DNA of 64,000 nt from Nocardia concava NBRC 100430. Its GTDB lineage: Bacteria > Actinomycetota > Actinomycetes > Mycobacteriales > Mycobacteriaceae. The position numbers were made by a program, and so were the translations under genes. The stretch spans positions 55,816-119,815 of the forward strand of contig NZ_BAFX01000044.1 in NCBI RefSeq assembly GCF_000308815.1, in the 5' to 3' direction. Under the pieces are notes generated by a model. The model was not told the DNA's origin. It saw nothing but the letters and a program-made list of their open reading frames with translations, and ran no database searches. This document shows, in pieces, positions 59,781 to 64,000 of this stretch; position 1 is the first letter of the stretch; each line of letters begins with the position of its first letter.

Positions 59781-60629
59781 TTGACCCGGACATGGTTCAT
59801 CACCGGCGCCAACCGCGGCATGGGCCGCGCGTTCACCAGCGCGGCACTCGAGCGCGGTGACCGCGTCGTCGCGACGGCCCGCGATCCACGCGGCCTGGCC
59901 GACCTCGCGCAGGAGCGACTCACCGTGCTGCCCTTGGACGTTCGCGAGCGTGAGAACGTGATCGCCGTCGTGAACCAGGCATTCGAGCGGTCGGGCACCA
60001 TCGACGTGATCGTCAACAACGCCGGATTCGGACTCGTCGGCGCGCTCGAAGAACTGGACGAGGCCGCGATCCGCACCCAGATGGACACCAACTTCTATGG
60101 CGCGCTCTGGGTTTCGCAAGCCGCCGTGCCGCACCTGCGCAAGCAGGGATCCGGGCACATCGTGCAGATCTCGACCGTCGGCGCGGTGGGTTCGCTACCG
60201 CTGTTCGGCTTGTACAACGCCAGCAAGTGGGCCCTGGAAGGATTCAGCGCCTCCCTGGCCGACGAGCTGCGCCCCTTCGGAATTCACGTCAGCATCGCCC
60301 AACTGGGTGGCTTCGACACCGACTGGGCCGGGTCCAGCATGCGGTTCCCCTCGGCGGCCTTGCCCGCGTATGACGGCACGCGCGAAGCCATTCTGGGTAT
60401 GCCGGGTTACCCGGACCCGGCCGCGCCGCCCACACCCACCGAGGGCGAGCAGCAATGGACCGACCCCGCCCCCGAAGTCGGCGCAGCCGAACTGCTCCAG
60501 CTGGTCGACCTACCGAACCCGCCCCTCCGCCGCATAATCGGCCCCGGCGCCCGCGAAATGGTCACCATGGCCCTCGATGCCCGCCGCCAGGACTACCTCA
60601 CCGACCCCGACTTCACCTGGCCATCCTGA
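59781..60629 (+). CDS. SDR family oxidoreductase
   Basis: A 282-residue SDR: ITGANRGMGRAFTSAALERG near the start, VNNAGFGLVGALEELDEA, ISTVGAVGSLPLFGLYNASK (Ser, Tyr, Lys) and a C-terminal region like the 17-beta-hydroxysteroid dehydrogenase-type SDRs (DTDWAGSSMRF). The start is TTG, with GGAAGGA at 8 bp. Substrate unknown. Confidence 0.88.
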   Translation: MTRTWFITGANRGMGRAFTSAALERGDRVVATARDPRGLADLAQERLTVLPLDVRERENVIAVVNQAFERSGTIDVIVNNAGFGLVGALEELDEAAIRTQMDTNFYGALWVSQAAVPHLRKQGSGHIVQISTVGAVGSLPLFGLYNASKWALEGFSASLADELRPFGIHVSIAQLGGFDTDWAGSSMRFPSAALPAYDGTREAILGMPGYPDPAAPPTPTEGEQQWTDPAPEVGAAELLQLVDLPNPPLRRIIGPGAREMVTMALDARRQDYLTDPDFTWPS

Positions 60630-60683
60630 TTCCCATTCGCCCCGGAGCAGCAGGGGTGACGGTGGTTATTGCGTTCGGCCAGA

Positions 60684-61583
60684 TCAGGTTTCGATGGTTC
60701 GGCATTGGTGTTCGACCAGGGTGGCGAAGGATTGGGCCAAGGGGCTGAGGGATTGCCAGCGGCGGGCTGCCCAGCCTACGGGGAGGGGTGGGAGGAAAGG
60801 GAGCGGGTGGTAGTGCAGCGGGCGGGTGGTGGCGGAGTCGTAGGGGAGGGCGGGCACTATGGCGTGGCCCAGGCCCAGTTCGGCCAGGAGAACCGCGGTG
60901 GGCCAGTCGGCCGTGCCGGATTCGGAGGGTGGGTGGATGCCCAGGCGGTTGAGGGCCGTGTCGAGGTGGATTCGGGAGATGGCGTGGTCGGGGAGGCGGA
61001 TGTGGCGGATTTCGGATAGATCGGCGGGGCTTATCGAAGGGCGATGGGCCAGGGGGTCATCGACGCGGGTAGCCAGGACCCATGGGAGTTCGAGAACCGG
61101 ACGTTGTTCTATGCCGGGGACAGGGTCGCCGATGGTGACCCACGCCAGGTCCACCGCGCCCTCGGCGAGGGACTCGAAGCAACGGCGGGTTGAGGTGATG
61201 GTGCGGAAATCGAGGGTGGCGTGCGGGTGTTCGTGGCGGAACGTGGTGATGGCCTCGGACATGAAGTTGCGGATGGTGGTGGCGCCGGTGGTGATGCGGA
61301 CGGAACCGGTTTGGCCGGTGGACATTTCGCGGATCCGGCGCAGCGCCTGGTCGACGCCGAGGATGCCGTCGCGGGCGGCGGCGTAGAGGACCTGACCCTC
61401 GGGCGTCGGGGTGACGCCGTCGGGTCCCCGGTCGAGAAGGCGAACGCCGGTGGTTTGTTCGAGCCGTTTGACGTGCTGGCTCACCGCGGGTTGCGTACAC
61501 GCGAGATCGCGAGCGACAGCACTCAGGTTGCCGGCCTGGCAAACCGCCACGAATATCCGGAGATCGTCGAAGGTCATCCGCAT
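60684..61583 (-). CDS. LysR family transcriptional regulator
   Basis: A 299-residue LysR regulator: DDLRIFVAVCQAGNLSAVAR, then LACTQPAVSQHVKRLEQTTG and DRGPDGVTPTPEG, followed by a substrate-binding domain (TGATTIRNFMSEAITTFRHE). The start at 61583 (or ATG 61577) matches the family N terminus; upstream sequence does not. It diverges from a thioesterase-like gene with 103 bp between. Confidence 0.92.
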   Translation of the reverse strand: MRMTFDDLRIFVAVCQAGNLSAVARDLACTQPAVSQHVKRLEQTTGVRLLDRGPDGVTPTPEGQVLYAAARDGILGVDQALRRIREMSTGQTGSVRITTGATTIRNFMSEAITTFRHEHPHATLDFRTITSTRRCFESLAEGAVDLAWVTIGDPVPGIEQRPVLELPWVLATRVDDPLAHRPSISPADLSEIRHIRLPDHAISRIHLDTALNRLGIHPPSESGTADWPTAVLLAELGLGHAIVPALPYDSATTRPLHYHPLPFLPPLPVGWAARRWQSLSPLAQSFATLVEHQCRTIET

Positions 61584-61686
61584 GGAATGCACCGTATCCG
61601 GGACCGGGTCATAGTCGAATCTTGGGGATTCCCAAGGCAAACCGAGGATTGACCCACCGCCGGCGCGCGGCCGATGATCTTGCGGC

Positions 61687-62151
61687 ATGCGAACCCTTGA
61701 ATGTGATGTCGACCCGACGTGGATCGACATCAATGACCATATGAATGCCCAGTACTACGGGATCGTCGTCTATCGGGCGCATGCGGCGTTCACCGATGCG
61801 CTCGGGTTGGGCGATGACTACGTCCGGGTGAGACGGTTGGGGAAGGTCGTCGTGCAGAGTGCGATGACCTACGAACGAGAGGTGCGGCGCGGGGCGCGGC
61901 TGGCCGTGGATTCCTGGTTGCTGGGCGTGGATGCCAAGCGGCTGCACTTCTTTCACGAAGTACGCGACCTCGGCGAACACACGCGGGTCGCGGTGTCCGA
62001 GCAGTTGGACCTGCATGTCGATCTGGATACGCGAAGGACCACGCCGATGCCGGCGGACGTACGCGCCCGGCTCGCGCGCTTCGCAGCCGCACAAGGCGAG
62101 GCGGGCAGACCCGAAGGGATCGGTCGCACGATTCGAGGTCCGCGCGATTGA
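61687..62151 (+). CDS. Hotdog-fold thioesterase family protein
   Basis: A 154-residue single-domain 4HBT-like protein: DPTWIDINDHMNAQYYGIVV (the loop and Asn/His near the catalytic region), RRLGKVVVQSAMTYEREVRR and LHFFHEVRDLGEHTRVAVSE. Such enzymes cleave acyl-CoA thioesters. The tail after residue 130 is low in structure. Regulation by the divergent LysR is likely. Confidence 0.83.
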   Translation: MRTLECDVDPTWIDINDHMNAQYYGIVVYRAHAAFTDALGLGDDYVRVRRLGKVVVQSAMTYEREVRRGARLAVDSWLLGVDAKRLHFFHEVRDLGEHTRVAVSEQLDLHVDLDTRRTTPMPADVRARLARFAAAQGEAGRPEGIGRTIRGPRD

Positions 62152-62184
62152 TCGCGGTGAGGGTCGGCTTCGGGTGAGGATGGG

Positions 62185-62826
62185 TCAGGGGGTGGCGAGG
62201 AGGCGGTCTAGGCCGCCGATCAGGAAGATGACCTGGTCTTCATGGAGGGTGGTGAGGTATTCGGCTGGGGGTGGGGTGGGGCCCGGGTGCCATTCGTCGG
62301 CTCGGGCCAAGGCTTGGAGGAAGCCCATCAGGGCTATGGCCCAGCGGGCTTCGAGGCGGGTTGGGTCCGAGTGCGGGAACGCTCGGCGGAGTTGGGTGTG
62401 GAGGTAGGCGGGGAGGTCTGCCTCGGCGGCTGTCAGGGCGGGGTGGGTGTGGAGGGAGAGTTGGGTGACGATTTTGATCCAGCGCATGCCGCGGGTTCGG
62501 TGGCGTAGCAGGAGGTCTCGGTAGGGCTCGGTGACGGCGCGGACGAGAGCTTCCGTGGTGGGCGGGGTTTCGTCGGCGGCGAGGGCGTCGGTGTTGGCGC
62601 GGATGCGGTCGCGGACGGTGGCGCCGAGGTCGAGGAGGACGGCTGCGATCAGGTCGTCCTTGGTGCCGAAATGGTAGTTGACCGAGGCGGGACCGAGGCC
62701 GGCGGCGGCGTTGATCGCGCGTACCGAGACGGCGTCGACGCCATGGGCGGCGAACAGGCGCTCGGCGGTTTTCACCAGCCGGGCGCGGGTCGCGGTGCCC
62801 TGGCGGTTCTGCATTTGAACGGTCAC
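62185..62826 (-). CDS. TetR family transcriptional regulator
   Basis: A 213-residue TetR protein: LVKTAERLFAAHGVDAVSVR, then INAAAGLGPASVNYHFGTKDDL. The C-terminal region is helical (LHTHPALTAAEADLPAYLHT). The start is GTG 62826; ATG 62814 is an alternative. A perfect 20-bp palindrome lies 58 bp upstream, before the divergent LLM monooxygenase, so autoregulation is likely. Confidence 0.92.
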   Translation of the reverse strand: MTVQMQNRQGTATRARLVKTAERLFAAHGVDAVSVRAINAAAGLGPASVNYHFGTKDDLIAAVLLDLGATVRDRIRANTDALAADETPPTTEALVRAVTEPYRDLLLRHRTRGMRWIKIVTQLSLHTHPALTAAEADLPAYLHTQLRRAFPHSDPTRLEARWAIALMGFLQALARADEWHPGPTPPPAEYLTTLHEDQVIFLIGGLDRLLATP

Positions 62827-62883
62827 GCCAAGAGCTTTTCACACCGCCGAACGCAGGAATCCGCTCAGTGGGACAGCTCGACT

Positions 62884-62903
62884 TCTGGATCACTTGATCC
62901 AGA
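62884..62903. promoter_or_regulatory. Perfect operator TCTGGATCA-CT-TGATCCAGA
   Basis: A 20-bp palindrome with 9-bp exact arms around CT, between the TetR gene and the divergent LLM monooxygenase. A second structure, CCGGGC/GCCCGG (62922-62939), forms a 6-bp stem in the monooxygenase leader. Confidence 0.85.
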
Positions 62904-62962
62904 TTTACTCGGTGTACCGCACCGGGCGACGAAGCCCGGCGCACTGGGTAAGGAGATCCACC

Positions 62963-64000
62963 GTGTGGACCGCTGAATCGATGAAGTTCGGGGCCTTCCT
63001 CGCCCCGTACCACCCCCTCGACGCCGACCCGGCCCTGCAGTTGCGCCGCGATATCGACCTGATGGAACACCTCGACCACCTCGGGTTCGACGAGGCGTGG
63101 ATGGGCGAGCACCACTCCACCGGCGCCGAAATCGTCCCCGCCCCGGACGTTTTCATCGCCGCGGCCGCGGAGCGCACCCAGCGGCTGCGGTTCGGCACCG
63201 GCGTCACCTCGCTGCCGTACCACCACCCGCTGGTCACCGTGGACCGAATCACCCAGCTGGATCTGCAGACCCGCGGACGCCTGATCTTCGGCACCGGCCC
63301 CGGCAAGATCCCGCTCGACGCGCACATGATGGGCATCGACCCCTCCGATCAGCGCCGCCGCCAAGGCGAAGCGCTGGAAGCGATCCTGCCGCTGCTGCGT
63401 GGCGAGGTCGTGAACATGACCACCGACTGGTTCACCCTGCGCGATGCCCGCGCCCAGCTGCCAACCTACGATCCGGCCGGTATCGAGGTCGCCACCGCGT
63501 CCACCATCTCCCCGAACGGCTCGGTGCTGGCGGGCACGCACGGACTCTCCCTGCTCTCGCTGGCCGCCAGCTCGCCCATGGGATTCGAAGTGCTGGACCG
63601 CAATTGGGGCGTCTACGAGAAGGTATGCGCCGAACACGGCCACACCGCCGACCGCGCACGCTGGCGTCTGGTCAACCCGATCTTCCTCGCCGAGACCCGC
63701 GCGGACGCTGAGCGCGCGGTGAGCCGCCGCATCGGATCGATGGCCGCCTATGTCAACCGCCAGACCGGCCAGACACCCGAATGGGCGGACACCCCCAAAG
63801 GCGTCATCGACCAGTGGCGCAATGACAATCTCGGCGAATTCGGCCAGGCCATCATCGGCACCCCCGACGAGGCGATCGCGCGCATCGAGCAGCTCATCGA
63901 GAAGACCGGCGGCTTCGGCACCATGCTCGTCCTGCACGTGGACATGGCGAGCTGGGAGGACACCAAGCGCAGCTACGAGCTGTTCGCCTCGGAGGTGATC
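62963..64000 (+). CDS. LLM-class flavin-dependent oxidoreductase (3' end beyond window)
   Basis: At least 346 residues of a luciferase-like monooxygenase; the frame is open to the last base. Visible are FGAFLAPYHPLDADPALQLR, LGFDEAWMGEHHSTGAEIVP, FGTGVTSLPYHHPLVTVDRI, LIFGTGPGKIPLDAHMMGID and STISPNGSVLAGTHGLSLLS, typical of the FMN/FMNH2-binding barrel. Such enzymes oxidise alkanes, terpenes or sulfur compounds with reduced FMN from a partner reductase. GTG 62963 is chosen because AAGGAG lies 7 bp upstream; ATG 62981 is internal. Under the adjacent TetR operator. Confidence 0.9.
   Translation, partial: MWTAESMKFGAFLAPYHPLDADPALQLRRDIDLMEHLDHLGFDEAWMGEHHSTGAEIVPAPDVFIAAAAERTQRLRFGTGVTSLPYHHPLVTVDRITQLDLQTRGRLIFGTGPGKIPLDAHMMGIDPSDQRRRQGEALEAILPLLRGEVVNMTTDWFTLRDARAQLPTYDPAGIEVATASTISPNGSVLAGTHGLSLLSLAASSPMGFEVLDRNWGVYEKVCAEHGHTADRARWRLVNPIFLAETRADAERAVSRRIGSMAAYVNRQTGQTPEWADTPKGVIDQWRNDNLGEFGQAIIGTPDEAIARIEQLIEKTGGFGTMLVLHVDMASWEDTKRSYELFASEVI

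Noticed and set aside
62240..63937. 565-residue minus-strand frame over the TetR and LLM genes
   Set aside because: Antisense to the LLM monooxygenase and out of frame with TetR; low-complexity proline/arginine end.
1..64000. CRISPR array, rRNA operon, intact tRNA, prophage
   Set aside because: No regularly spaced repeats with unique spacers, no rRNA-like or complete cloverleaf sequence, and no capsid, terminase, portal or integrase genes were seen.

Overview
The window is GC-rich, gene-dense actinobacterial chromosome. A Nocardia or close relative is the best fit: there is a carboxylic acid reductase, a CYP138-like P450 beside a Baeyer-Villiger monooxygenase, a mycothiol-type (TIGR03086) enzyme, ectoine/hydroxyectoine genes, many TetR/MarR/AraC regulators, and frequent GTG/TTG starts. 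No rRNA operon, intact tRNA, CRISPR array or phage structural module was seen. Genus assignment is inference from gene content.

Layout. 1-9.3 kb: 3' part of a carboxylic acid reductase, then regulator/enzyme pairs (TioE-like MerR with an erythromycin-esterase homologue; TetR with a secreted lipase), a two-domain VOC protein, benzoylformate decarboxylase and an SDR. 9.4-11.5 kb: a lone TnpB (RNA-guided nuclease family) gene abutting a CocE-type hydrolase remnant truncated at both ends. 11.5-17.2 kb: ABC exporter with divergent MarR, a stand-alone mraY, a short DUF4913 segment that looks mobile-element derived, and a methyltransferase. 17.3-22.1 kb: pentapeptide-repeat protein, molybdopterin oxidoreductase translationally coupled to an HxlR regulator, YaeQ, and an L,D-transpeptidase-like lipoprotein. 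22.1-26.3 kb: orphan OmpR-type response regulator followed by ectABCD. 26.4-33.9 kb: ChaA-type antiporter, macro-domain protein, secreted peptidase, MpaB-like oxygenase, TetR and PucR regulators. 34.0-39.4 kb: four-gene oxidative operon (P450, hydrolase, SDR, flavin monooxygenase) with a TetR. 39.4-48 kb: cupin-XRE/flavin reductase divergon, SecD-like lipoprotein, TetR/hydrolase divergon, CNT nucleoside transporter behind a hairpin covering its ribosome-binding site, serine hydrolase, AraC. 48-53 kb: accessory-looking DNA with a frameshifted XRE-TPR regulator, a repeat-flanked inverted repeat, orphan hypotheticals and a tRNA-like scrap. 53-64 kb: small regulator/enzyme divergons (DoxX/MarR, AraC/hydrolase, CGNR/oxidoreductase, SDR, LysR/thioesterase, TetR/LLM monooxygenase).

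The recurring architecture is a one-component regulator transcribed away from, or next to, an enzyme, with perfect or near-perfect palindromes between them. Several of these palindromes come in pairs (4692/4731, 42654/42708, 58472/58518, 59641/59668). The most notable structures beyond ordinary genes are: (i) four tandem 11-bp direct repeats between the orphan response regulator and ectA; (ii) a perfect 12-bp stem that buries the Shine-Dalgarno of the nucleoside transporter; (iii) the solitary TnpB with a 3' hairpin ending at its stop codon; (iv) an 82-bp structure with 18-bp perfect arms bracketed by about 33-bp direct repeats near 50.8 kb; (v) an extra mraY outside any cell-wall cluster. All functions are read from motifs and remembered family features; no database search was run.
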